The notes: a model not told the origin generated them from the letters alone. 13,683 nucleotides of DNA from Flavipsychrobacter sp. (GCA_021156265.1 JAJNBR010000042.1:1-13683); one strand, 5' to 3'. Shown: positions 1 to 7,769, counted from the first letter of the stretch. Numbers and translations are program-made.

Positions 1-2
1 CG

Positions 3-41
3 ATGAAAATGCGCTAATTCGGCCCTATAGACGGACACAAT
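3..41 (+). pseudogene. dxs: dxs coding sequence upstream of and across an in-frame stop codon
   Basis: In the dxs frame, bases 3-14 read MKMR, 15-17 is TAA and 18-41 read FGPIDGHN. In DXS proteins the FGP(I/V)DGHN motif is normally preceded by an aromatic residue, usually Tyr, so a TAT or TAC codon appears to have become TAA by a single third-position change. The reading frame is otherwise intact on both sides. This is either a real nonsense mutation or a base error close to the sequence end. Confidence 0.75.
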
Positions 42-1175
42 GTGCTGAAGCTGGTAGAGATACTGGAACACCTGAAAGATATACCCGGCCCCAAGCTGCT
101 CCACATCAAAACAGTGAAGGGCAAGGGCTACGACCTGGCCGAGAAAGACCAGACGCTATGGCATGCACCGGGTACGTTCGATAAGATCACCGGTAAGATC
201 AATAAAAAAGTTGCTCCTGTTCCCGAGCCTCCTAAATACCAGGATGTGTTCGGTCATACAATAATTGAACTGGCAGAAAAGAACCCGGCTATCATGGGTA
301 TCACTCCTGCTATGCCTTCGGGTTGTTCACTTAAGTTCATGATGGATAAGATGCCTGACCGCGCCTTTGACGTGGGCATTGCTGAGCAGCATGCCGTAAC
401 GGTGAGCGCCGGTATGGCTACACGCGGACTGCGTGTGTTCTGCAATATCTACAGCTCGTTCATGCAGCGTGCTTACGATATGGTGATACACGACGTGGCA
501 ATCCAGAAGCTGCCTGTTGTCTTCTGCCTCGACCGTGCAGGTCTGGTAGGTGAGGACGGTCCAACGCACCACGGCGCTTACGATGTGCCTTACATGCGCT
601 GCATACCCAACCTGATAGTCAGCGCACCGATGAACGAACAGGAGCTGCGCAACCTGATGTACACTTCGCAGCTGGAAGAGAATAAGCTGCCGTTCGTGAT
701 ACGCTACCCGCGCGGACAAGGCGTGATGCCCGAATGGCGCACACCCTTCGAGAAAATAGAAATTGGTAAAGGTCGTATTGTGAAAGACGGTGAAGAGATC
801 GCTATACTAACCTTCGGCCACCCGGGCAACTTTGCAGTGACTGCTTGTGCAGGTTTAGTCATCGACGGGCTGAACCCGGCACACTACGATATGCGTTTTG
901 CCAAACCACTGGATGAAGAGCTGCTGCACGAGATAGCGCAGAAGTTCAGTAAGATCATCACGGTGGAAGACGGTACCGTTGTAGGTGGTTTTGGTAGTGC
1001 TGTTCTTGAGTTCATGGCTGCCAACGGTTATACACCTGAAGTAAAAATACTCGGCATACCCGACCGCATAGTAGAGCATGGTAAACCCGAAGAGCTGCAC
1101 CGCGAATGCGGCTACGATGCTAAGGGTATAGCTGAGGCAGTGAAGGAGATTGTGGGGGATAGGGTGATAGTGTAG
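42..1175 (+). CDS. dxs: 1-deoxy-D-xylulose-5-phosphate synthase (C-terminal part, 5' end cut and interrupted)
   Basis: DXS condenses pyruvate and glyceraldehyde-3-phosphate to DXP using thiamine diphosphate, the first step of the MEP isoprenoid pathway, in the cytoplasm. The 377 residues cover the end of the TPP-binding domain, the transketolase-like pyrimidine-binding domain (about 65-225) and the transketolase C-terminal domain (about 240-370). Visible family motifs are DVGIAEQHAVT (catalytic Glu at 115), DRAGLVGEDGPTHHG (His 176) and RYPRG (221-225). DXS is usually about 620-640 residues, so roughly 260 N-terminal residues are missing. The GTG at 42 is only the first possible start after an in-frame TAA. 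The same frame upstream reads FGPIDGHN, a conserved internal DXS motif, so 42 is not a natural start. The C-terminus is complete and is followed by a terminator. The family assignment is very secure; whether the gene is functional is not. Confidence 0.95.
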   Translation: MLKLVEILEHLKDIPGPKLLHIKTVKGKGYDLAEKDQTLWHAPGTFDKITGKINKKVAPVPEPPKYQDVFGHTIIELAEKNPAIMGITPAMPSGCSLKFMMDKMPDRAFDVGIAEQHAVTVSAGMATRGLRVFCNIYSSFMQRAYDMVIHDVAIQKLPVVFCLDRAGLVGEDGPTHHGAYDVPYMRCIPNLIVSAPMNEQELRNLMYTSQLEENKLPFVIRYPRGQGVMPEWRTPFEKIEIGKGRIVKDGEEIAILTFGHPGNFAVTACAGLVIDGLNPAHYDMRFAKPLDEELLHEIAQKFSKIITVEDGTVVGGFGSAVLEFMAANGYTPEVKILGIPDRIVEHGKPEELHRECGYDAKGIAEAVKEIVGDRVIV

Positions 1176-1192
1176 AATAGACTTCAATAATA

Positions 1193-1229
1193 AAAAAGCC
1201 GGGCAAGTTTGAACCTTGCCCGGCTTTTT
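1193..1229. terminator. Bidirectional intrinsic terminator between dxs and the FISUMP gene
   Basis: A perfect inverted repeat pairs 1193-1207 with 1215-1229 around a 7-base loop. The core is GCCGGGCAAG/CTTGCCCGGC, flanked by A5 on the left and T5 on the right, so a U-tract follows the hairpin on both strands. It lies 17 bases after the dxs stop and 16 bases beyond the stop of the convergent minus-strand gene, so it can serve both. Confidence 0.9.
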
Positions 1230-1245
1230 ATTTAAAAACATCAGT

Positions 1246-2391
1246 TTAGTTTTTTACGCAGCGCACGCTGTAACCATAACCGCGTTCACTGGTACTGATG
1301 AAGGCATTGCCCTCCCTATCAAAGTAGAAGAGCTGGGCACGGCTGCCGACATCGCCGGAAGGTGTCCTTGACCAGTAGATGCCTTCTTCAAAGTCGGGGT
1401 AGATGACTACGTTGCCGCCGGTCATGTTGCGCCAGCCGGAGAGCGAGAGCTTAAGGTTGGACGCAAAAGCAGAGGTATGGTCTGTGATGACCTCCGCAGC
1501 TTTCAGGTTGCTCCAGTCGGTGATGTCAGGCATGTGCCAGCCGCTGCCCAGCGCCGCACAGGGGTCTTTGCCATTGGTGGCCGATATAGTAGTGCCGATC
1601 CATGTATCAGTAGTGCTTCCGTTGCCCCACCACTGTGTGCTCAGGTTTGACCCGATGATGAACCGTGCATAGCCCAGCGGAATATCTGCCGGATCCTGCA
1701 GGGTGTTGCTGCCGGTAATGAAGCTGCTGTTACCCTGGTGCCCATCGTCCCATCGACCCCACTGGAAGTAGTGCCCGGTAGCATCGAGGGCATCCTGAGC
1801 CATCCAGCCGCCGAGGTTTTGCTGCAGCCATATTTTACCATCCGCTGCCCGCACTGTGGTGTTGGTTAGTTGCATCCCGCGGTAGTTGAATACCACACAA
1901 CCGGTAGATCCTACTGTAGCGCCGGGATCGCTGCAATTGCCAGTGGGTGCGGGTGTCAGCACATTGATGAGCACATTGCAAACCGGGCTTCCCGCAATGC
2001 TCACCGGAATGCTCATGTTGCCCGCTACCAGCGGCATGCCAGAAGCCATGAACACGATGCTACCATAGTTGTAGCCGCCGGGGCCTGAGTTAAGCGTGCC
2101 CGCAGGCGTACTGAGCGTGACTCCATTGACGGTGGCGCTAAATGCGGGATACGCAGCGCCGGTGCCGTTGACATAATGCAACGTCACAGTGCCTTGCGCA
2201 GGCTCGCCGGCAACGAAGTTGCAGCTGAGCAGCGGGTTGCTGCAGTTCTGGAAATAATAAGGAGTGGGGCTCGGCTTGCCTTTCTTGGTTGCCTGCATAC
2301 CTTCGTGTTTCCAAAGGATGATTTCGTTCTGCGCTTTCAGGTTTTCGGAAAAGAACAGGATGATCAGAAGGGAGAATACAAAACGTACCAT
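1246..2391 (-). CDS. Secreted FISUMP-domain protein
   Basis: From an ATG at 2391 the product is 381 residues. It opens with a signal peptide (MVRFVFSLLIILFFSENLKAQ), so it is exported. Residues about 50-145 look like a beta-rich region (GTVTLHYVNG, VTLSTPAG). From about 178 to the end it resembles the Fibrobacter succinogenes major paralogous domain (FISUMP): ADGKIWLQQNLGG, YFQWGRWDDG, DPCAALGSGWHMPDITDW, GIYWSRT and the closing YGYSVRCVKN. FISUMP proteins are common in Bacteroidota, and their function is unknown. An upstream in-frame ATG at 2481 would add 30 charged residues before the signal peptide and overlap a probable promoter. The 2391 start has AAAGGAC about 8 bases upstream and is preferred. 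No T9SS sorting domain is visible. The gene appears monocistronic. Confidence 0.85.
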   Translation of the reverse strand: MVRFVFSLLIILFFSENLKAQNEIILWKHEGMQATKKGKPSPTPYYFQNCSNPLLSCNFVAGEPAQGTVTLHYVNGTGAAYPAFSATVNGVTLSTPAGTLNSGPGGYNYGSIVFMASGMPLVAGNMSIPVSIAGSPVCNVLINVLTPAPTGNCSDPGATVGSTGCVVFNYRGMQLTNTTVRAADGKIWLQQNLGGWMAQDALDATGHYFQWGRWDDGHQGNSSFITGSNTLQDPADIPLGYARFIIGSNLSTQWWGNGSTTDTWIGTTISATNGKDPCAALGSGWHMPDITDWSNLKAAEVITDHTSAFASNLKLSLSGWRNMTGGNVVIYPDFEEGIYWSRTPSGDVGSRAQLFYFDREGNAFISTSERGYGYSVRCVKN

Positions 2392-2478
2392 AGATTTGTC
2401 CTTTAAAATGGTGAATAAAATATGATCACGCTTCTTTCCGGAAGGCATTGGTGTAACAGATGGTGTAATAGGCAAGAG

Positions 2479-2506
2479 CAAAGCTATGCGTGCTTTGTAT
2501 CTGCAA
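2479..2506 (-). promoter_or_regulatory. Candidate Bacteroidota-type promoter for the FISUMP gene
   Basis: On the minus strand TAGCTTTG (2486-2479) matches the -7 consensus TAnnTTTG. A TTG (2506-2504) lies 17 bases upstream, within the 17-23 spacing reported for the -33 element. Transcription would begin near 2472, giving an 80-base leader before the ATG at 2391. This is a motif match only. Confidence 0.4.
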
Positions 2507-2763
2507 CGGATTAAAACGGACGGGATGGTATACTGCGGAACTGAATCGGGAGATTTTATGTTTAGTCATGATGAGTGTTTTCGGCGATTTTTTGCATGAA
2601 TTGTGCTAAACGATTGATAATGAATTGATGACGTTTTGCAGTGGCTGAAATGCAGTGCCGGAGCGGATTTTAAGGTGTTTATAAAAATATGAGTGTCGCA
2701 GGAAACGAGCGATTTCTGTCAACAATGTCAATGGGGAAAAAGAAAGTGGAAGACTACATTATC
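2507..2763. other. Intergenic stretch without a recognised gene
   Basis: This is the remainder of the 422-base gap between the FISUMP gene and the tandem barrel genes. It is fairly AT-rich and holds no ORF with coding character, no RNA gene and no clear repeat that I can see. The left end of the gap carries a promoter-like site and the right end a terminator. Confidence 0.5.
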
Positions 2764-2790
2764 AAAAAAAGCTGCCCAAAAGACAGCTTT
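2764..2790 (-). terminator. Intrinsic terminator of the three-gene barrel cluster
   Basis: Inverted repeat AAAGCTG (2768-2774) / CAGCTTT (2784-2790) with a 9-base loop. On the minus strand the hairpin runs directly into a T7 tract (complement of 2764-2770). It lies 24 bases past the stop of the last paralogue. Confidence 0.75.
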
Positions 2791-2813
2791 CATTAAATAT
2801 TGAATACTTGTTG

Positions 2814-3395
2814 CTAAAACCTATACCTCACTCCTACCGACAAAGGAATATAAGTTTCCGTAAAACCTCTTCTCTCGGTACCGAGTGGCGCTCCATTTGG
2901 ATATGTAATAGCTACCTCCCTATACATACGATTAATGCGCACGCCAGTTTCCAGGTTAATGCCAAGGCGCTTCCCCGGAAAAATCACTGTCCCTGCATGT
3001 AGACCGGTCACAAAACCGTTTCCATCAGGATAGTGAGACAGGCGAGAAACCTGTTCTCTCACATACCCTGCAACACCACCACCGTAGACATACAATTTAC
3101 TGAAAGAAATTCTGTAGTTAACGACCGCCTGTGGTGACATCCACCGGTCTCGTCCACCCATTGTTCCCCCATCAACTCGCAATCCAACCTGTAACCGGTT
3201 GAAATTGTGATAGGCGCTTAATGACATGTTGTTGACAAGAAACATATTATCGCGAAATATCCAGCGCGAGTCTCCTGACTGATCCTGGTGTTTAGAAAAA
3301 ATGGCACCGGTGTTCAGTCCAACCTCCCATTTCTTCTCTTCCTGGCCATTAACCCCAAACGGGACGAACAATAGTAGAAATAATAACTTTTTCAT
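2814..3395 (-). CDS. Small secreted beta-barrel-like protein, tandem paralogue 3
   Basis: The 193-residue product begins with signal peptide MKKLLFLLLFVPFGVNGQ and ends in PLSVGVRYRF. Alternating hydrophobic segments and a terminal Phe are what outer-membrane barrels recognised by the BAM complex usually show. It shares WEVGLNTG, SPQAVVNYRI, YVYGGGVAGYVREQ, GFVTGLHAG and SVGVRYRF with the two upstream genes, so all three are tandem duplicates. It is the most divergent in the segment after residue 30 (QDQSGDSRWIF). The function is not recognised; an 8-10 strand barrel is my inference. It is last in the direction of transcription, 71 bases after its neighbour, may have its own promoter in that gap, and is followed by a terminator. 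Confidence 0.8.
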   Translation of the reverse strand: MKKLLFLLLFVPFGVNGQEEKKWEVGLNTGAIFSKHQDQSGDSRWIFRDNMFLVNNMSLSAYHNFNRLQVGLRVDGGTMGGRDRWMSPQAVVNYRISFSKLYVYGGGVAGYVREQVSRLSHYPDGNGFVTGLHAGTVIFPGKRLGINLETGVRINRMYREVAITYPNGAPLGTERRGFTETYIPLSVGVRYRF

Positions 3396-3435
3396 CTTCT
3401 TTACCTACAATGGTTTATAGCTAATAAAACGGTGG

Positions 3436-3443
3436 CAAAGATA
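3436..3443 (-). promoter_or_regulatory. Candidate -7 element for paralogue 3
   Basis: On the minus strand TATCTTTG (3443-3436) matches TAnnTTTG. A GTTT lies about 17 bases upstream as an imperfect -33 element. The start site would be near 3429, giving a leader of about 34 bases. It falls in the 71-base gap inside the paralogue cluster, so the third gene may be transcribed separately as well as by read-through. Confidence 0.4.
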
Positions 3444-3466
3444 AAGGAAAGCAGAAGAAGAAACGG

Positions 3467-4066
3467 TTAAAATCGATACCTCACTCCCACCGATACCGGA
3501 AAGTAAACATCCGTATATCCTCTCGGCATAATATCGGTAGGAGGCGGCACATAATCATACATGATCTCTACTGACGTAATATCCTTAATGCGAACACCAC
3601 ATTCGGCATTAAGGGCAAATCGCTGACCAATACCATACACTACACCTCCCTGAATACCCATTAGAAAACCTCTTAAGTCGAGACGGGCATACACACGGTC
3701 CGTTGTTTCTTCTCTCACGTAACCCGCAGCACCACCGAAGTATCCATAAAATCTTTTGAACGGCATTTTGTAGTTGGCCACAACATGTGGCGATATATAC
3801 CAGCCATCACCTACTCCTAAAAGCCCGCCCTCGGCCACCAGTCCTATCTGCCCCTCGGTGAAATTGCGGTAAATGCTTAGAGAATTCCGACCGACAAGAA
3901 ACCTGTCGTCATAAATGCCGCCGAAGCCTCGTTGGGTAGTAAAAGCGATGGCAGTATTCACGCCAATCTCCCATTTCATAGGTTTCGAAACAGCGGAGTC
4001 TGGCTTCCCCTCTTGTGCATAAACGCCTGGCGGCAGCAACAACAATAAGATCAATAGCTTTTTCAT
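3467..4066 (-). CDS. Small secreted beta-barrel-like protein, tandem paralogue 2
   Basis: The 199-residue product has signal peptide MKKLLILLLLLPPGVYAQ, then a short polar linker (EGKPDSAVSKPMK) and a barrel-like body starting WEIGVNTAIAF. Shared blocks with paralogue 1 are IYDDRFLVGRNSLSIYRNF, GQIGLVAEGGLLG, FGGAAGYVREE and the C-terminal YFPVSVGVRYRF. The terminal Phe and aromatic residue pattern fit a BAM-inserted outer-membrane protein. No enzymatic motif is seen and the function is unknown. Only 25 bases separate it from paralogue 1 upstream, so the two are probably co-transcribed. Confidence 0.8.
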   Translation of the reverse strand: MKKLLILLLLLPPGVYAQEGKPDSAVSKPMKWEIGVNTAIAFTTQRGFGGIYDDRFLVGRNSLSIYRNFTEGQIGLVAEGGLLGVGDGWYISPHVVANYKMPFKRFYGYFGGAAGYVREETTDRVYARLDLRGFLMGIQGGVVYGIGQRFALNAECGVRIKDITSVEIMYDYVPPPTDIMPRGYTDVYFPVSVGVRYRF

Positions 4067-4091
4067 GTGCTCAGGTTTATGGTTGATCTGT

Positions 4092-4697
4092 TTAGAATTT
4101 ATATCTCACTCCCACCGAGACAGGGAAATAAATATCTGTATGACCTCTCACTTCAGTAGTAGTATAGGACGGTCCTACCCCGAAATTATCATTATAAATT
4201 TTTACGTTGGTGTACATATGTTTGAACCTCACACCGCCTTCAACGTTAAGGCCAAAGCGCTTGCCAAGGTTATATACAGCACCAGCCTGTACACCCGTAA
4301 CAAAACCATTCATAGCGGAGCCGTGCAGCCCATCAGTATATTGCTCCCTCACATACCCGGCTGCACCGCCACCATATGCGTACAATTTTTTAAATCGTAT
4401 CCTGTAGTTAACCACTGCCTGCGGCGATATCCACCAACTATCTCCCCCACCCATCAATCCGCCTTCAACCAACAAACCTATCTGTGCACCACTGAAATTG
4501 CGGTAAACACTAAAAGAGTTACGGCCTACAAGAAAAATATCATCGTAAATCACATCATTATCCGCGATGAAAGCGAGAGCAGTATTCAATCCAACCTCCC
4601 ATTTCAAAGGCTCGGAGGCAGCAGAATCCGGTTTTACATCTTGTGCAAAAACGCCAAGCGGAAATAAGAACAGCAGGGGTAATAGTTTCTTCTTCAT
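4092..4697 (-). CDS. Small secreted beta-barrel-like protein, tandem paralogue 1 (first in cluster)
   Basis: The 201-residue product starts with signal peptide MKKKLLPLLFLFPLGVFAQ, followed by a linker (DVKPDSAASEPLK) nearly matching that of paralogue 2, then WEVGLNTALAF. Further shared blocks are VIYDDIFLVGRNSFSVYRNF, GLLVEGGLMGGGD, ISPQAVVNYRI, LYAYGGGAAGYVREQ and YFPVSVGVRYKF. These blocks link it to both downstream genes: it is closer to paralogue 2 in the first half and to paralogue 3 around SPQAVVNYRI and GFVTG. The likely location is the outer membrane (inference from the signal peptide, Gly/aromatic-rich strands and terminal Phe). No specific function is recognised. It leads the three-gene cluster. 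Confidence 0.8.
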   Translation of the reverse strand: MKKKLLPLLFLFPLGVFAQDVKPDSAASEPLKWEVGLNTALAFIADNDVIYDDIFLVGRNSFSVYRNFSGAQIGLLVEGGLMGGGDSWWISPQAVVNYRIRFKKLYAYGGGAAGYVREQYTDGLHGSAMNGFVTGVQAGAVYNLGKRFGLNVEGGVRFKHMYTNVKIYNDNFGVGPSYTTTEVRGHTDIYFPVSVGVRYKF

Positions 4698-4735
4698 TTG
4701 TTTCAGCTTATACTTTTATAAGACAGGATCTTCTG

Positions 4736-4766
4736 CAAATTAGTTTGGTCAAACGGAACGAACAAA
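4736..4766 (-). promoter_or_regulatory. Weak promoter candidate for the tandem barrel cluster
   Basis: On the minus strand TTTG (4766-4763) is followed after 20 bases by TAATTTG (4742-4736), one base short of TAnnTTTG. The start would be near 4729, giving a leader of about 32 bases before the ATG at 4697. The match is imperfect. Confidence 0.25.
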
Positions 4767-4813
4767 TCCCTGTGTTTATTGCCCCGCCAGTGTTTTGACA
4801 ACTCACTAAATAT

Positions 4814-4843
4814 AATAAAGGCCGTCATTAGACAGCCTTTATT
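4814..4843 (-). terminator. Intrinsic terminator of the SBBP-repeat gene
   Basis: AATAAAGGC (4814-4822) pairs with GCCTTTATT (4835-4843). The stem continues through GTC/GAC after one mismatch to a 4-base ATTA loop. On the minus strand it ends in a U-rich arm and lies 18 bases past the TAG-type stop of the gene at 4862. Confidence 0.7.
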
Positions 4844-4861
4844 AAATATCAAAAAGTAAAC

Positions 4862-7729
4862 CTACAGCTTTGTCACCTTCCCTCTCCAGCTACCAACACT
4901 GATATTATACACACCTGCCGGCAACCAGCTGATATCCAGCCCCTGCGTTTGCTGTAATGGTTGCTCCATCACCAGCTTGCCTAAACCATCATATAGTTTA
5001 ATTGCAGCAGCTAAAGGTTGCTGAGCGGTGATGTATAATTTGTCCGTCGCAGGATTAGGATAGATCCTGATGCCGCTTTCGTTGCTTACATCGTTCACCG
5101 AAGTAGGCCAGATCCAGATCGGGTTGACAGCCGAATCTACACAGGCACCCGATACTGCACGTACTTTTAATTCACCCTGTCCCAGTGTATTCCATACCAC
5201 CTGGGCCTGTGTTGTGCCCTGGCCGTTGGTAACGGTGCCGCCGGTTGCCAGCCATTGTATGGTTACACCCGGTTGTTGCGAATTGGTTGAATACGTTTCA
5301 GTTTTGTTGACCTCGGTAACGGTAGTACCGGTAAGCGTTGGCTTCGTGAGAGCAACAGGTTGGGCAACCGTGGTATTAAAGACATTTTTGCAGCCCTGGT
5401 CGTCAGCAATGGCAACAGTATAATACCCTGCGGCAAGTCCGCCCATAACGTTTGACGGCTGGTAGTTACCTGCATTCAGCTTGTATTGGTAAGGCGCGGT
5501 ACCATTCGTGATGTTGACGGTGATGATGCCATCAGACAGGCCATAGCACGAAACATCTGTGATACTCATGTTGGCAGTAAGCGCAGGCAGAGCGCAGACG
5601 TTGAACCGCGCCAGGTACGCATCTGAATTAGCGCCACCGAACGATAGCTGGTGGGCGCCGGGCGTACTAATGCCGAAAGTATTGGAGGTGGTACTACCGG
5701 TAATATACACGTTCAGGTTTGCATCTATTGATATACCGAACGCATCTTCGGCCCCACCGCCGCCGTAATAACTGGAGTATGTTCTATGTCCTGTTGAAGT
5801 AAACTTTCCAAAGAACACGCCTGTAGGACCCGACATGCCTGTGCTATAAGCATTAGGCGTAGCCAGTCCGGAGGGAGTATTCGTAAAACCCGAAACGTAA
5901 ACATCACCGCTGGCATCGGTCACCACCCCGTTCAGCAGTTCTTCGCCGCCCGATACGCCGAAATAGGTACCCCATACTCTCGATCCTGCTGTATTGAATT
6001 TGACAAGGAAAGCATCGTCGTAAGTGTTGGAGATGGTTGGCTGGAAAGTACCCGGTGTCGCGATATCAAGGTCCGATGTAGTACCGCCCACAATGTAAAT
6101 ATTACCCGACGCATCCGTAGCTACTTTACGGCCTTCTATGCGAGTCTCATCACCGCTGCCACCAAAAAATGTACTCCAGGAGCGGACACCTGTTGTAGAG
6201 TACTTAGCCAGGAAATAATCGGATAGCCCACCGCCAAAATAGTATTGCCAGGCAGATGCCGATGCCAGGTTATTGCTGGAAGTAGTGTTTGTGAAGCCGT
6301 ATAACACAACATTACCGCTCGGATCAACTGCAACGCTGTTCGCTTCATCCAGGCTGGAGCCGCCGGCATAGGTGGCCCATTGCCTCACGCCGCTGCTGTT
6401 GAACTTGATCAGCATGCCATCGCCTGTCCATCCGCCGTATATGTTTTGATGCCCGCCGGAAGCGATACCGCTGGTAGACGACGTGGTTCCGCATACGAAC
6501 ACATTGCCGCTGGCGTCGGTGGCTGCCGATGTAAGATATTCGATGCCGGTGCCGCCGTAATAGGTGGCCCAGTCCCTTACTCCACTGCTGGAGAATTTTG
6601 CAAGGAAGCCATCGTGAGGATCCGAGCCGCCGGCGTGTGCCGCCTGGTGCGACAGCGGTGTCGAGATACCGTTGGTCGACCTCGTTTGCCCGGCGATGTA
6701 TAAATCTCCGGCGCTGGAAACAGCCAGCGCGAGCGCGACATCTATATTGCTGCCACCATAAAATGTAGCCCATTGCCTTACCCCGGCAGTATTAAACCGT
6801 GCAAGGTAACCATCGGTAGTCCCTGCCAGCGATGGCTGGTGTGCGGCAGCTGTGGCAATATTATAGACAGAAGCTGTAGAGCCGGTTATGTAAACATCGC
6901 TACCTCTTACTTCTACCTGCCGGCCTTCATCATCGCTACCTCCGCCGTAATAAGTTCCCCAACCAATATCAGGCACGGGGTCTATGATCAGCGTTTTCGT
7001 TTTATCATAAGTGCCCGTGTGGTAGCCAAAGGTGTTGTTGCCATAAGACTGATAGGCTACATCTACTTTTTTGTTCGTAGACGCGATATAACTGGCAGGT
7101 ATCGATTCATACATCATCCCTTGCGCAAGGCTAATGTTGATGCGCCCGTTCTCTAGTTGCGTTTTATTAGCACCTTCGTAATGCATTTTGATCTGCGAGG
7201 CATCAGCGCCGGGATGCACGATGAAATTATATTCTACCGGCTTGTTTGCTGCAGTAACAAACTCCAGGTCGATCCCGTTGTACAGGTTTTTGTAGATCAC
7301 CCTGCCGAAATGTTTGATGTTGCTAAACTCACCAACAGCGATGTAATAGTTTAGATAATCAGCAGCCGGTTGTTCTGCCACCATCTCAGCGGCCGGGTTA
7401 GCACCCTCGAAAGTTATATCGATGCGATGAAAATGATAGACAGGCTGTGGCATATCCGTTTTCATATGGCGCCTTTGCCCTGGTGTAATTTCAGGCTGGT
7501 CCGCTGTGTAGGCATCGTAACTAAACCCGCCTTTGCGCAGCTGCACATTTAAGCCTGCGGTGTTCAGCAAGTACTTTACTACCGTGTTGGGATTATAGTC
7601 CTGGTCTACGACCTGGCCTTTATTTTCAATAAAGCCATATGTGCTGGCGCGCGGTTCTTCGCCGGCGGTCAGGAGCATCGGCATACAAAAGGCCCATGCC
7701 GCAAATAAGAATAGAGGTTTACCGGTCAT
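4862..7729 (-). CDS. SBBP-repeat beta-propeller protein with SprB-type repeat and T9SS sorting domain
   Basis: This 955-residue exported protein has a clear modular layout. Residues 1-22 are a signal peptide. Residues 30-250 form the N-terminal domain that usually precedes SBBP repeats (FIENKGQV at 33-40, NLYNGIDLEF). Residues 255-710 hold seven repeats, each opening W(G/A)TYYGG and continuing DASGNVYVxGxT and DAFLxKF, expected to fold as a beta-propeller. Residues about 720-795 are a SprB-type repeat (SCYGLSDGIITVNITNGTAPYQY). Residues about 797-875 are a PKD/Ig-like segment. Residues 886-955 are a T9SS type A sorting domain (IRIYPNPATDKLYI, LPAGVYNISV). Such proteins cross the outer membrane through T9SS and end at the surface or outside. 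The ligand is unknown. It has its own terminator, so it is probably a single-gene unit. Confidence 0.92.
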   Translation of the reverse strand: MTGKPLFLFAAWAFCMPMLLTAGEEPRASTYGFIENKGQVVDQDYNPNTVVKYLLNTAGLNVQLRKGGFSYDAYTADQPEITPGQRRHMKTDMPQPVYHFHRIDITFEGANPAAEMVAEQPAADYLNYYIAVGEFSNIKHFGRVIYKNLYNGIDLEFVTAANKPVEYNFIVHPGADASQIKMHYEGANKTQLENGRINISLAQGMMYESIPASYIASTNKKVDVAYQSYGNNTFGYHTGTYDKTKTLIIDPVPDIGWGTYYGGGSDDEGRQVEVRGSDVYITGSTASVYNIATAAAHQPSLAGTTDGYLARFNTAGVRQWATFYGGSNIDVALALAVSSAGDLYIAGQTRSTNGISTPLSHQAAHAGGSDPHDGFLAKFSSSGVRDWATYYGGTGIEYLTSAATDASGNVFVCGTTSSTSGIASGGHQNIYGGWTGDGMLIKFNSSGVRQWATYAGGSSLDEANSVAVDPSGNVVLYGFTNTTSSNNLASASAWQYYFGGGLSDYFLAKYSTTGVRSWSTFFGGSGDETRIEGRKVATDASGNIYIVGGTTSDLDIATPGTFQPTISNTYDDAFLVKFNTAGSRVWGTYFGVSGGEELLNGVVTDASGDVYVSGFTNTPSGLATPNAYSTGMSGPTGVFFGKFTSTGHRTYSSYYGGGGAEDAFGISIDANLNVYITGSTTSNTFGISTPGAHQLSFGGANSDAYLARFNVCALPALTANMSITDVSCYGLSDGIITVNITNGTAPYQYKLNAGNYQPSNVMGGLAAGYYTVAIADDQGCKNVFNTTVAQPVALTKPTLTGTTVTEVNKTETYSTNSQQPGVTIQWLATGGTVTNGQGTTQAQVVWNTLGQGELKVRAVSGACVDSAVNPIWIWPTSVNDVSNESGIRIYPNPATDKLYITAQQPLAAAIKLYDGLGKLVMEQPLQQTQGLDISWLPAGVYNISVGSWRGKVTKL

Positions 7730-7769
7730 AACGATAAAATTATAGGATTATATTAAACAGCCATAAATA

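Noticed and set aside
2731..2796. Short plus-strand ORF of 21 codons (MGKKKVEDYIIKK...)
   Set aside because: Its 3' half is the terminator hairpin of the minus-strand cluster and it has no Shine-Dalgarno or promoter support; the Lys-rich coding is due to the A-tract.
4065..4667. 200-codon plus-strand ORF opposite paralogue 1
   Set aside because: It is the antisense shadow of the gene at 4092-4697, which has a signal peptide, two paralogues and a sensible C-terminus; the plus-strand product resembles nothing.
6345..6773. 142-codon minus-strand ORF inside the SBBP gene
   Set aside because: It is an alternative frame of the repeat region, Arg-rich without domain character, and overlaps fully with the coherent 955-residue frame.
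5070..7000. DNA-level tandem repeat in the SBBP gene
   Set aside because: The repeats are visible in the protein but the DNA copies are too diverged to count as a nucleotide repeat or a phase-variable array.
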